Assembly (NCBI GenBank): GCA_013824385.1
Contig: PNNU01000063.1
Coordinates: forward strand, 1-11,590
From: Anaerolinea sp.
GTDB lineage: Bacteria > Chloroflexota > Anaerolineae > Anaerolineales > Anaerolineaceae
Length of the DNA: 11,590 bases
Direction of reading: 5' to 3'
Shown piece after piece: positions 1 to 7,101 of this stretch. The translations under genes and the position numbers were made by a program. The notes under the pieces were generated by a model. That model had not been told where the DNA came from. It searched no databases and worked only from the letters and a program-made list of their open reading frames with translations. Each line of letters starts with the position of its first letter. Position 1 is the first letter of the stretch.

Positions 1-1039
1 ATATATACAGCCAGAACGGAAGTAAGCCGCCAACAAGCAAGAGGCATAAGAGTTCCAGGCCAATTAATTTCCAATCCATGGGGCTGGATGTCTTTTCTGA
101 TTCAGGCGAATAATCTTCGTAACTGATTTGAGGAGGCTGATTTTTCATCATTAAGACAGGAGGAAGCTCAGAAGTATGCCCAAGGCTGGATGGATGTTTT
201 CGATAATTCTCCAGGATAGTAGCGAGAACACTGCCAAGCTGATCTGCTGTACGATAACGAGCCATCGGATCCTTGGATAGTACCTTGAGAATTATTTGTT
301 CAAGTTCAGGAGGGCATTCTGGATTGATCTGCCTGGGTGGAACGGGAGGTTGCGTTTGATGAAGTTGAATTAATTCATCAGTTGTTTTTGCATTGAATGG
401 TAATTTGCCCGTGAACATTTCATACATAACCACACCCATGGAATATACATCAGAGGCAGGAGATGGTTGTTCACCGAGAGCTTGTTCAGGAGAAAGATAT
501 TGAGGAGAACCCCATACAACATCGGGTTTATTATATTCATTTATAGAAGAAAGGGCTCGGGCGATTCCAAAGTCAGTGATCTTCAGGCGGTGATCATCTG
601 AAACGATCATATTCTGGGGCTTAACGTCACAATGGACTATTCCTGCGCGGTGCGCATAGCCGAGCGCATTGCACGCTTGAATCATAAGTGGAATACCTTC
701 GCTGGCAGAGTAGAATCCGTTTTCGCGAATGCGGAATTTAAGATCCTTGCCCACCATGAATTCCATTACAATGAAAATGCCGTGGGGGTCAATACCGAAA
801 TCATGGACAGTGACAATATTTGGATGGGTAAGATTGGCTGCTGACTTGGCTTCCTGTTTAAAGCGATCTCGAAAGCCCTGGATTTCTGAAAAATCCTTAC
901 GGAGCAGCTTAATTGCGACAGGGCGTTCAAGCATCTGGTCATAGGCTTCATAGACCAACGCCATTCCACCTTTACCGACCTGATGGATCAGCCGGTAACG
1001 ATTACCCAAGTGATGGATAGGAACATTTTCATCTGACAT
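1..1039 (-). CDS. Membrane-anchored Ser/Thr protein kinase (C-terminus outside window)
   Basis: Eukaryote-like (Hanks-type) Ser/Thr kinase; 346 codons are visible from ATG at 1039 and the reading frame is open to the window edge. The kinase domain spans about residues 15-275: Gly-rich loop VGKGGMALVY (21-30), ATP-anchoring Lys44 in VAIK, catalytic loop HCDVKPQN (Asp138), DFG at 156-158, and SPEQA as the APE equivalent. Arg before the catalytic Asp is replaced by Cys137, so this is a non-RD kinase, a class that often does not need activation-loop phosphorylation. A Pro/Ser-rich juxtamembrane linker of about 50 residues leads to a hydrophobic stretch (about 325-346) that should cross the membrane. 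An extracytoplasmic sensor domain may follow outside the window. The gene diverges from the Ca2+/H+ antiporter gene. No Shine-Dalgarno precedes the ATG; an extended -10 lies 8 nt upstream. Substrates are unknown; the phospho-signalling cluster starting about 1.8 kb away is a possible partner (inference). Confidence 0.93.
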   Translation of the reverse strand, partial: MSDENVPIHHLGNRYRLIHQVGKGGMALVYEAYDQMLERPVAIKLLRKDFSEIQGFRDRFKQEAKSAANLTHPNIVTVHDFGIDPHGIFIVMEFMVGKDLKFRIRENGFYSASEGIPLMIQACNALGYAHRAGIVHCDVKPQNMIVSDDHRLKITDFGIARALSSINEYNKPDVVWGSPQYLSPEQALGEQPSPASDVYSMGVVMYEMFTGKLPFNAKTTDELIQLHQTQPPVPPRQINPECPPELEQIILKVLSKDPMARYRTADQLGSVLATILENYRKHPSSLGHTSELPPVLMMKNQPPQISYEDYSPESEKTSSPMDWKLIGLELLCLLLVGGLLPFWLYI

Positions 1040-1047
1040 ACAATCGG

Positions 1048-1056
1048 ATTATAACA
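1048..1056 (-). promoter_or_regulatory. Extended -10 promoter for the minus-strand kinase
   Basis: Read on the minus strand this is TGTTATAAT, a perfect extended -10 (TG-N-TATAAT). The usual 7-nt distance puts the transcript start about 2 nt before the kinase ATG at 1039. I see no convincing -35 box, as is common for extended -10 promoters, and no Shine-Dalgarno. The mRNA would be leaderless or nearly so. Confidence 0.55.
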
Positions 1057-1079
1057 TAGCAGAGATTTTGCCCCTCGGT

Positions 1080-1085
1080 TATAAT
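1080..1085 (+). promoter_or_regulatory. -10 box of the antiporter gene
   Basis: A perfect TATAAT lies 8 nt before the ATG at 1094, the same geometry as the divergent kinase promoter. No good -35 box is visible at 16-18 nt upstream, and no Shine-Dalgarno fits between the predicted transcript start (about 1092) and the ATG. A nearly leaderless mRNA is the simplest reading. Confidence 0.5.
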
Positions 1086-1093
1086 TTTGTATT

Positions 1094-2179
1094 ATGAAAA
1101 AAATTCTTCCCTACATAAAGAATCATCCATTATATATCTTGATTTTGGCTTGTCCACTTGCAGCCGTCGCACACAGCGCCGGATGGGGAGCAGGATGGGT
1201 GTTTGCACTTTCAGCCGCGGGCGTAATTCCTCTGGCTGGTTTGATTGGTGAAGCCACTGAAAGCCTGGCGTCACATACAGGGCCAAAAATCGGCGGGTTG
1301 ATCAATGCCTCTCTTGGCAACGCTGCAGAACTAATAATCACTTTATTCGCAATTAAACGCGGATTACTTGATTTGGTCAAAGCCTCAATCACCGGTTCAA
1401 TTATCGGTAACTTATTATTTGTGCTGGGTCTTTCCATCGTAGTTGGTGGATTAAAAAATGGAATCCAGCGTTTTGACAGAAGGCATACTGTCAATTACAC
1501 CATCCTTCTTGGCATTGCTTTGGTTGGACTGGTAACACCTTCTTTGTTCAGTCATTCGACCGCCAGCGGATTGACCCAAAAGGTGGAGGTATTAAGTCTT
1601 TCCGTTGCTGCTGTTATGATCATCTTGTATATTTTGGGAACTATATTTTCACTTAAAGCACCAGCTACTGAAGGTATTGGAAGTCCACCAATAATTGTAA
1701 ATGAAGAAAAACCAGCCTGGACAATTTTGAAATCCATACTTGTACTTGCGGGCGCCACCGGTGGTGTGGTGTGGATGAGTGAGTTGTTGGTGGGCAGCGT
1801 TGAAGCTGTAGTGGCAGGGACTGGCATTTCTGAATTTTTCCTGGGTATCATTCTGGTGCCGATCATTGGAAATATCGCCGAACATTTGGTGGCAGTAAAG
1901 GTGGCATTTAAAAACAAAATGGATCTTAGTATGGAAATAGCTGTTTCTTCCAGCTTACAGATCGCTCTATTTGTGGCACCTGTTCTAGTATTTGTGAGTT
2001 TATTAATGGGTAACCCATTGACACTGGTGTTTAATCCGTTTGAATTGGCTGCACTCGGAGCTGCGGTAATCATTTGTTACGCGGTTTCTGCCGATGGCGA
2101 ATCAAACTGGTTGGAAGGCGCTGCTCTGCTATCTGTTTATTTGATTCTGGGTATGGCTTTCTTTATATTTCCAGTTTAA
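1094..2179 (+). CDS. cax: Ca2+/H+ antiporter, CAX family
   Basis: Integral membrane cation/proton exchanger of the CAX branch of the Ca2+/cation antiporter superfamily; it exports Ca2+ (possibly other divalent cations) in exchange for H+. The 361 residues are almost entirely hydrophobic segments, compatible with about 10-11 transmembrane helices, and the length is normal for bacterial CAX. The two inverted family repeats are both present. The first has GNAAE (75-79) followed by a GSIIGNLLFVLG helix. The second has GNIAEH (259-264) followed by the SSSLQIALFVAPVLV helix. Glu79 and Glu263 are the expected transport glutamates. A hydrophilic linker near residues 188-210 separates the halves. The SH3b gene begins 2 nt after the stop, so the two are probably co-transcribed and translationally coupled. 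The family call is firm; ion selectivity is not readable from sequence. Confidence 0.95.
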   Translation: MKKILPYIKNHPLYILILACPLAAVAHSAGWGAGWVFALSAAGVIPLAGLIGEATESLASHTGPKIGGLINASLGNAAELIITLFAIKRGLLDLVKASITGSIIGNLLFVLGLSIVVGGLKNGIQRFDRRHTVNYTILLGIALVGLVTPSLFSHSTASGLTQKVEVLSLSVAAVMIILYILGTIFSLKAPATEGIGSPPIIVNEEKPAWTILKSILVLAGATGGVVWMSELLVGSVEAVVAGTGISEFFLGIILVPIIGNIAEHLVAVKVAFKNKMDLSMEIAVSSSLQIALFVAPVLVFVSLLMGNPLTLVFNPFELAALGAAVIICYAVSADGESNWLEGAALLSVYLILGMAFFIFPV

Positions 2180-2181
2180 CC

Positions 2182-2664
2182 ATGAAAAAGTTCATAGAAA
2201 CTGCAAGAGAAAGGATCTTCTGGGGTGCAATTTTGGTTTGCATTCTTTGCAGCATTTATGCATTCCTGGCATTAAATGGCCTTTCGCAGCAAAATTCGCT
2301 TCAATATACCCCCCAGGCGGCTATAACTATCATCCCCGGGGGTATCATTCCCACAGTTGATGTTGGTTTGTTGACATCAGCGACTCTCACTCCAACATTT
2401 GATCCCAATGTCAACGGACAAAGGGGCTTAAAAGTAGGGCTTTATGTTCAGATTACCGGTACAGACGGAGCAGGATTAAACATCCGCAATAACCCAGGCA
2501 CCAGTACTGAAGCCATATTTGTTGCCAATGAATCAGAAGTGTTCCTGGTGGTTGGAGGACCTGTCGAAATGGATGGTTATGTTTGGTGGCAGTTAAATGC
2601 ACCTTATGACAAGAGCCGTCAGGGATGGGCAGCAGAAAATTATCTGCATATCATTAATAAATAA
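2182..2664 (+). CDS. Membrane-anchored bacterial SH3 (SH3b) domain protein
   Basis: 160-residue protein with a short positive N-terminus, one hydrophobic helix (about residues 12-31) acting as a signal anchor, a Thr/Pro-rich spacer (about 40-80), and a C-terminal bacterial SH3 domain (about 86-157). The SH3b signature is visible: GLNIRNNPGTSTEAIF, a central variable loop, then WWQL and GWAAENYL. Such domains usually bind cell-wall or extracytoplasmic ligands, so it probably faces outside the membrane. I chose the ATG at 2182 because it lies 2 nt after the antiporter stop and begins with the membrane anchor. A longer reading from 2074 would overlap the antiporter by more than 100 nt and add an unrelated N-terminus. 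There is no Shine-Dalgarno, so translation probably depends on coupling to the upstream gene. The partner or ligand is unknown. Confidence 0.85.
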   Translation: MKKFIETARERIFWGAILVCILCSIYAFLALNGLSQQNSLQYTPQAAITIIPGGIIPTVDVGLLTSATLTPTFDPNVNGQRGLKVGLYVQITGTDGAGLNIRNNPGTSTEAIFVANESEVFLVVGGPVEMDGYVWWQLNAPYDKSRQGWAAENYLHIINK

Positions 2665-2729
2665 TTGAGCGACTATTAGTAAAGAATAGTCAGTTGATCG
2701 ACAAAAGCGTAAGGTTAATCTGTCAGCGT

Positions 2730-2758
2730 TTGCACTTCGAGTTAAGCAAGTTTATAAT
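2730..2758 (+). promoter_or_regulatory. Sigma-70-like promoter of the kinase/PP2C/J-vWA/FHA cluster
   Basis: TTGCAC (2730-2735), a 17-nt spacer and a perfect TATAAT (2753-2758). This is the best-formed promoter in the window. The predicted transcript start is near 2765, leaving about 26 nt to a CTG candidate start at 2792 or about 77 nt to the ATG at 2843. It probably drives all six genes to 8594, because none of the following gaps exceeds 11 nt. Confidence 0.7.
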
Positions 2759-2781
2759 TTACAATGAGTAACGTGTAACAT

Positions 2782-2785
2782 GGAG
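2782..2785 (+). promoter_or_regulatory. Shine-Dalgarno GGAG that points at a CTG start (2792)
   Basis: GGAG followed by exactly 6 nt and then CTG at 2792. The same GGAG-N6-start spacing occurs at the PP2C gene (4671-4674), thioredoxin (8650-8653) and murA (10334-10337, minus). The CTG is in frame with the kinase and would add 17 residues. The ATG at 2843 has only a poorly placed GGTGG. Confidence 0.45.
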
Positions 2786-2842
2786 TAAAAACTGGATACC
2801 AAACCTGACACTCAGTCCTTTGGCAACGAGCCTGGTGGAACA

Positions 2843-4669
2843 ATGCAACTCACTCCAGGAGTGATCTTATCGAGCCGTTATCAGATCCAGGATGTGATCG
2901 GGATCGGCGGAATGGGATCTGTTTACCGTGCCCGAGATTTGCATTTTCCAAATGTGGTCAAATTAGTAGCGGTAAAGGAAATGATCAATAAGGCTCCTGA
3001 TCCACAGGTGCGAGAAACAATTGTAAAAAACTTCGAACGTGAAGCAAATATCCTGGTAACCCTCAATCATCCAGCTATTCCTAAAATATTTGATTTCTTT
3101 TCACACGATGAACGTTCTTACCTAGTTATTGAACTCGTAAATGGTAAGGACCTTGAAGCGTTTCTTCGCAGTTCAATTGAACCAGTGAGTGAAGAACAAT
3201 CCATAATTTGGGCTATTGAAATATGTGATGTATTGGAATATTTACATACTCACAAGCCTGAACCGATTATATTCAGAGATATAAAACCGCAAAATTTAAT
3301 GGTAAATCAACAAAATCATATAATAATTGTTGATTTTGGGATTGCAAAGATTTTTACAACAAACCAAAAAGGAACCATGATTGGTACGGAAGGCTATTCG
3401 CCACCCGAACAATATCGTGGTGAAGCTACTTTTCAGACGGATGTATACGCACTTGGTGCAACTTTACATCATCTGCTTACACGAAGAGATCCACGTCTCG
3501 AGGCGCCATTTTCTTTCAATGATCGTCCAATTAGAAAGTTCAATCCAAATGTTTCAGAGGAATTTGAAAGAATCATTGATACCTGTCTGAATTACAAACC
3601 TGAGGACCGCTTTGAAAGTGTCAGGGCATTGCGTGAGGCGTTGACTGCATTAGCGCGAAAGACGGGAGTGCTTTCGAAGGGAACAAGTGTTGAATTAATC
3701 TCAAAGGATCAGACTGTCAAACCAGTTTGGGCATTTAAATGTGAAGATGAGATTAGAGGAACAGCCACGATTGATAGTGGGTTTGTTTATATAGGCGCTT
3801 ATGACAATAATCTTTACACTCTCGATGCAGCCAAAGGTCAATTTCAATGGAAATTTGCAGCCGAGGGTGCTATTCTGTCAAAACCATTGGTATTGAACCA
3901 ACAAATTTATATTGGCAGCGAAGATGGATTTGTTTACGCCATTCAAGCAAAGATTGGTAAGAAAATATGGAGTTACAAAACCGAGGGTCCTATTAGGGGT
4001 TCATTACGATTTGCAGAAGGACATCTCTTTTTTGGTTCTGAAGATGGAAATTTATATGCACTTGAAACCGCGACAGCAAGAAAAGCCTGGTCACTCCATA
4101 CTGAAGGGGCTATTCGCTCCACTCCATGTATTTCGAATGACTCTATCTTGTTTGGCACTGAATCCAATGAATTCTTGTGCACAGATTTCCGCGGACAAAT
4201 CAGATGGCGGTTTTGGACAAAAAAACCGGTTACATCTTCGCCCATCGTGTCAGATGGAATCGTATATTTCACATCAGTAGACAGCAATTGTTACGCACTT
4301 GATGCAAAATCAGGCTGGGTTATTTGGAAATTCAGAATGGGCAAAGGATCGGTATGCAGCCCGGCCATTATTGATCATTACCTATTTATAGGTTCAGCAG
4401 ATGGGGTAATGTATAGCATCGACAAAACCAGTGCCAAAGAAATCTGGCGATTTAAAACAGAACATCAGGTTAGTGGCAGTCCACTGATTTATAAAGAAAA
4501 TATTTACTTTGGAACAGCTGATGGAAAATTTTACTGCCTGGATTATAAAACGGGACGTCAGCAATGGCGTTTCATCAGTGGAGGAGCAATCACTGGAACC
4601 CCAGTTGCCGCCAATGATATCGTTTATATTGGTTCCTCTGATCATTACTTGTATGCTTTTATGGCATAA
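2843..4669 (+). CDS. Soluble Ser/Thr kinase with C-terminal PQQ-type beta-propeller
   Basis: 608-residue Hanks-type kinase (residues about 13-270) joined by a short linker to a propeller (about 296-608). Kinase motifs are complete: Gly-loop IGIGGMGSVY (19-28), Lys45 in VAVK, helix-C Glu67, catalytic loop FRDIKPQN (Asp146; the usual His is Phe), DFG at 164-166, and GTEGYSPPEQY in the activation segment. It is an RD kinase. The propeller has eight repeats of about 39 residues, each starting with W plus an aromatic or aliphatic residue (WAF, WKF, WSY, WSL, WRF, WKF, WRF, WRF) and carrying a YIG/FGS..D..LYALD core, as in PQQ/BamB-like propellers. There is no transmembrane segment or signal peptide, so sensor and kinase should both be cytoplasmic. 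It is the first gene of the cluster and is followed 11 nt later by a PP2C gene. The start may instead be CTG at 2792 (625 residues). The propeller ligand is unknown. Confidence 0.95.
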   Translation: MQLTPGVILSSRYQIQDVIGIGGMGSVYRARDLHFPNVVKLVAVKEMINKAPDPQVRETIVKNFEREANILVTLNHPAIPKIFDFFSHDERSYLVIELVNGKDLEAFLRSSIEPVSEEQSIIWAIEICDVLEYLHTHKPEPIIFRDIKPQNLMVNQQNHIIIVDFGIAKIFTTNQKGTMIGTEGYSPPEQYRGEATFQTDVYALGATLHHLLTRRDPRLEAPFSFNDRPIRKFNPNVSEEFERIIDTCLNYKPEDRFESVRALREALTALARKTGVLSKGTSVELISKDQTVKPVWAFKCEDEIRGTATIDSGFVYIGAYDNNLYTLDAAKGQFQWKFAAEGAILSKPLVLNQQIYIGSEDGFVYAIQAKIGKKIWSYKTEGPIRGSLRFAEGHLFFGSEDGNLYALETATARKAWSLHTEGAIRSTPCISNDSILFGTESNEFLCTDFRGQIRWRFWTKKPVTSSPIVSDGIVYFTSVDSNCYALDAKSGWVIWKFRMGKGSVCSPAIIDHYLFIGSADGVMYSIDKTSAKEIWRFKTEHQVSGSPLIYKENIYFGTADGKFYCLDYKTGRQQWRFISGGAITGTPVAANDIVYIGSSDHYLYAFMA

Positions 4670-4670
4670 A

Positions 4671-4674
4671 GGAG
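4671..4674 (+). promoter_or_regulatory. Ribosome binding site deciding the GTG start of the PP2C gene
   Basis: GGAG 6 nt before GTG at 4681, directly after the kinase stop codon. The first in-frame ATG is codon 68, beyond the start of the phosphatase fold, so the GTG is the only sensible start. Confidence 0.75.
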
Positions 4675-4680
4675 TATAGT

Positions 4681-5616
4681 GTGGCTAATATTCTAAAAAA
4701 ATTAAAGGGAAACAAAAAATCAATTCAAGATGATGCCACAATACCTGCTCCTGTGCATTCTGCCAATAATTCACCAATTCAAACATCTCCTTTATCTGAA
4801 GACAAAGTCAACCATCTGCAAAACAATTTAAACAACTGCAAACCCGCTCAATTATTAATCGGCAGCGGACAATCGGATGGTATGCAGCGTGATCATAATG
4901 AAGACACACTTTTCACGTTGAGTACAGTGGTTGCCGATGGTACTAAAGATTTGGCGTTGGGAATTTGTATCGTAGCTGATGGAATGGGCGGCCATCGTAA
5001 CGGGGCGATTGCTTCTGGCGTTGCTGCTCGTGTCGTTGCCAGTCATTTGGTAAAAAAAGTTTATACGCATTTTCTGGATATACAGCAGGAACCATTTACA
5101 GACAGCCTGCAAGAAATCATGGAAAACGCCATCAATGACACACATAAAGCGGTTCTAAGATACGCACCTGGCGGCGGAACAACCTTTACCTGCGCTTTGA
5201 TCATTGGTGAGCAAGTCACAATTGGACATATAGGCGATAGTCGGGCATATTTCATCCAGGCTGATGGACGAGTTCAGAAAATCACTAAAGACCATTCGCT
5301 TGTTCAAAGAATGGTTGAACTTGAGGAAATTACAGAAATAGAAGCTGCCAGTCATCCTCAACGTAATGTGTTGCTAAAGGCGCTTGGTCAAACTGAAAGT
5401 GTTTACCCGGATATTCAAACCCATCCACTACCAAAAAATGGCAATCTGCTTTTATGTAGCGACGGCTTGTGGGGTGTGGTTCCTGAAACTGAAATAATGG
5501 AACACGTAAAAAGTGGAGATAACCCTGTGGCGGTTTGTCAAAAGTTGATTGATGCTGCCAATGCTCATGGTGGACCTGATAATATCAGTGTGATTCTGGT
5601 GCGGTGTTTTGGATAA
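4681..5616 (+). CDS. PP2C-family Ser/Thr protein phosphatase
   Basis: 311 residues, GTG start. Metal-dependent (Mn/Mg) PPM phosphatase that should reverse phosphorylation by the neighbouring kinase. Family motifs appear in order: RDHNED (Glu74, Asp75), VADGMGG (Asp100), GGGTTFTCALI, IGDSRAY, ITKDHSLV, a flap region near NVLLKALGQ, CSDGLWG (Asp261), and GGPDNISVILV (Asp300). All metal-binding Asp residues are present, so it looks active. No membrane segment is visible, unlike membrane-anchored PstP. A polar N-terminal tail of about 55 residues, rich in Lys, Asn, Ser and Thr, precedes the catalytic domain. Its Thr residues could serve as phosphosites for the FHA protein encoded downstream (inference). 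It lies between the kinase (11-nt gap) and the J-domain/vWA gene (6-nt gap), indicating one operon. Confidence 0.95.
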   Translation: MANILKKLKGNKKSIQDDATIPAPVHSANNSPIQTSPLSEDKVNHLQNNLNNCKPAQLLIGSGQSDGMQRDHNEDTLFTLSTVVADGTKDLALGICIVADGMGGHRNGAIASGVAARVVASHLVKKVYTHFLDIQQEPFTDSLQEIMENAINDTHKAVLRYAPGGGTTFTCALIIGEQVTIGHIGDSRAYFIQADGRVQKITKDHSLVQRMVELEEITEIEAASHPQRNVLLKALGQTESVYPDIQTHPLPKNGNLLLCSDGLWGVVPETEIMEHVKSGDNPVAVCQKLIDAANAHGGPDNISVILVRCFG

Positions 5617-5622
5617 TAACCG

Positions 5623-7101
5623 ATGAAATCAGGTGAAACCTGGTACGAAATTCTTGAAATATCCAGTGAAGCGACGGTAGAGGAAATTCGCCTCGCTTAT
5701 TTTGAGCATGCTCGAAAATATCATCCTGATACAAATCCGGGGGAACTTGCACGTGAATGGTTTTTTCAAATTCAAGAAGCTTATGAAGTATTAAGTGACC
5801 TTAAAAGGCGCAAGGATTATGACGATTCCATACGCGGCCGAAAAAACCTCAAGGATATGGTCGGATTATCAGTCAAATTCAGTACGGATGCCATTCCCAG
5901 ATTAAGTGAATCACAGATTGTATATGCAATGCTCGAACTTAATTCTTTGGTGGAGCTTGACCGGACAAAAATTCCAACAAACCATTTATGCCTGGTGATA
6001 GATCGATCTACCTCAATGAAAGGTTCCAGAATTGAGATGGTAAGAGAAAATATCATCCAATTTGTGGAAAAACTAAGACCAACCGATTTAGTTTCGATTA
6101 TTACTTTCAATGATCGCTCTGATTTACTTTTATCGCCCACAAAGGTCACAGATATAAATCTGATCAGCGAAAAACTTGCAACGATTATGTGTTCTGGCAG
6201 TACTGAGTTATATACTGGATTAAAGGCCGGATTTGACCTACTTTGGGGAAATGGTACCTCGGGAATTCGGAAACAATTAATTCTTCTTACCGACGGTCAT
6301 ACTTATGGAGATGAAGATGCTTGTTACAATCTCGCACAGAAATTGCAAACAAGAGGGATCACACTTAGCGCCCTGGGAATAGGACATGAATGGAATGACA
6401 CCTTTCTTGACCGCTTGTCGGGTCTTACCGGAGGAAATTCCACATTTATTTCAAGCACACAAGATTTGCGAAATTATATACAAAGGATGAGTGAATCCTT
6501 ATCTATCACAGCTGCAGAGAACTTGTCTCTGGATTATCAATCAGAGGATGGGATTGAAACAAACTATATTTACCGGTTAAACCCGGATGTGGCTGTTCTT
6601 CAAACCGAAAACCCAGTGCCCATGGGGGAAATATTTTTCAACAAGAAATCAGTATATTTGATAGCCTTCACCATTGCTCCAATTGGAGAGAAACAAAGTT
6701 CAGTCATATTGGCAAAAGGAAAAATGCGTTATCAAGCTAATTTGCATGCAGATAGAAAAATGAGGCTGTTTATTAATTTGACTTTGCCAGTTAGTGGTTC
6801 GGAACCTAACATCAATCCACCAAAAGAAATTGTCGAAGCGTTATCTCGGATATCGGTCTATCAAATGCAAGAAAAAGCAAATTCTGATGTAAAAAACGGC
6901 TATTTCAATCAAGCAGTTGCCAGGCTGGGTTCGATTTCAACTCAACTTTTCAAGTTAGGGAATTCTGATATGGCGCTAAAAGCCATGCAAGAAGCAGAAT
7001 TAATAAAAACCAGTGGAAAATATAGCAAGGATGGAGATAAACAGTTAAAATATGGAACAAGAGCCTTGCTGTCACCGGAAGGTGAAAAGAGAGAATCATG
7101 A
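5623..7101 (+). CDS. J-domain/von Willebrand factor A fusion protein
   Basis: 492 residues. Residues 5-70 form a J-domain: WYEILEI start, a basic helix II, HPD at 34-36, then FFQIQEAYEVLSD and a KRRKDYD end, so it should stimulate an Hsp70 ATPase. A linker of about 45 residues leads to a vWA domain (about 120-295) with a complete MIDAS metal site: DRSTS (Asp127, Ser129, Ser131), Thr194 in GSTELYTGL, and Asp224 in LLTDGHTYGD. The C-terminal part (about 300-492) looks like the beta-sandwich plus helical tail seen in many stand-alone bacterial vWA proteins; the helical part lies near residues 405-460. No zinc-finger or substrate domain of classical DnaJ is present, and there are no membrane segments. 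The stop overlaps the FHA gene start by 4 nt (ATGA), implying coupled synthesis. It probably acts as an adaptor linking Hsp70 to metal-dependent protein binding. The domains are clear; the client is unknown. Confidence 0.92.
   Translation: MKSGETWYEILEISSEATVEEIRLAYFEHARKYHPDTNPGELAREWFFQIQEAYEVLSDLKRRKDYDDSIRGRKNLKDMVGLSVKFSTDAIPRLSESQIVYAMLELNSLVELDRTKIPTNHLCLVIDRSTSMKGSRIEMVRENIIQFVEKLRPTDLVSIITFNDRSDLLLSPTKVTDINLISEKLATIMCSGSTELYTGLKAGFDLLWGNGTSGIRKQLILLTDGHTYGDEDACYNLAQKLQTRGITLSALGIGHEWNDTFLDRLSGLTGGNSTFISSTQDLRNYIQRMSESLSITAAENLSLDYQSEDGIETNYIYRLNPDVAVLQTENPVPMGEIFFNKKSVYLIAFTIAPIGEKQSSVILAKGKMRYQANLHADRKMRLFINLTLPVSGSEPNINPPKEIVEALSRISVYQMQEKANSDVKNGYFNQAVARLGSISTQLFKLGNSDMALKAMQEAELIKTSGKYSKDGDKQLKYGTRALLSPEGEKRES

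Noticed and set aside
632..969. Short open frames on the plus strand and in another minus frame across the first kinase
   Set aside because: The minus frame from 1039 encodes an uninterrupted kinase with all catalytic motifs; the others have no recognisable sequence and no ribosome sites.
2074..2181. Longer N-terminus for the SH3b protein starting at 2074
   Set aside because: It overlaps the antiporter by over 100 nt and puts the membrane anchor in the middle; the ATG at 2182 fits better.
2671..2691. Perfect 7-bp inverted repeat (GACTATT, 7-nt loop, AATAGTC) after the SH3b gene, as a terminator
   Set aside because: The stem is AT-rich and no T-run follows, so it is not a convincing intrinsic terminator.
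2764..2778. Tiny ORF ATG-AGT-AAC-GTG-TAA just after the -10 box
   Set aside because: The ATG lies only 5 nt past TATAAT, before or at the likely transcript start, and has no ribosome site; probably chance.
3728..4669. Periodic near-repeats at DNA level as a tandem repeat array
   Set aside because: The periodicity of about 117 nt is explained by the eight propeller repeats of the protein; the DNA copies are diverged.
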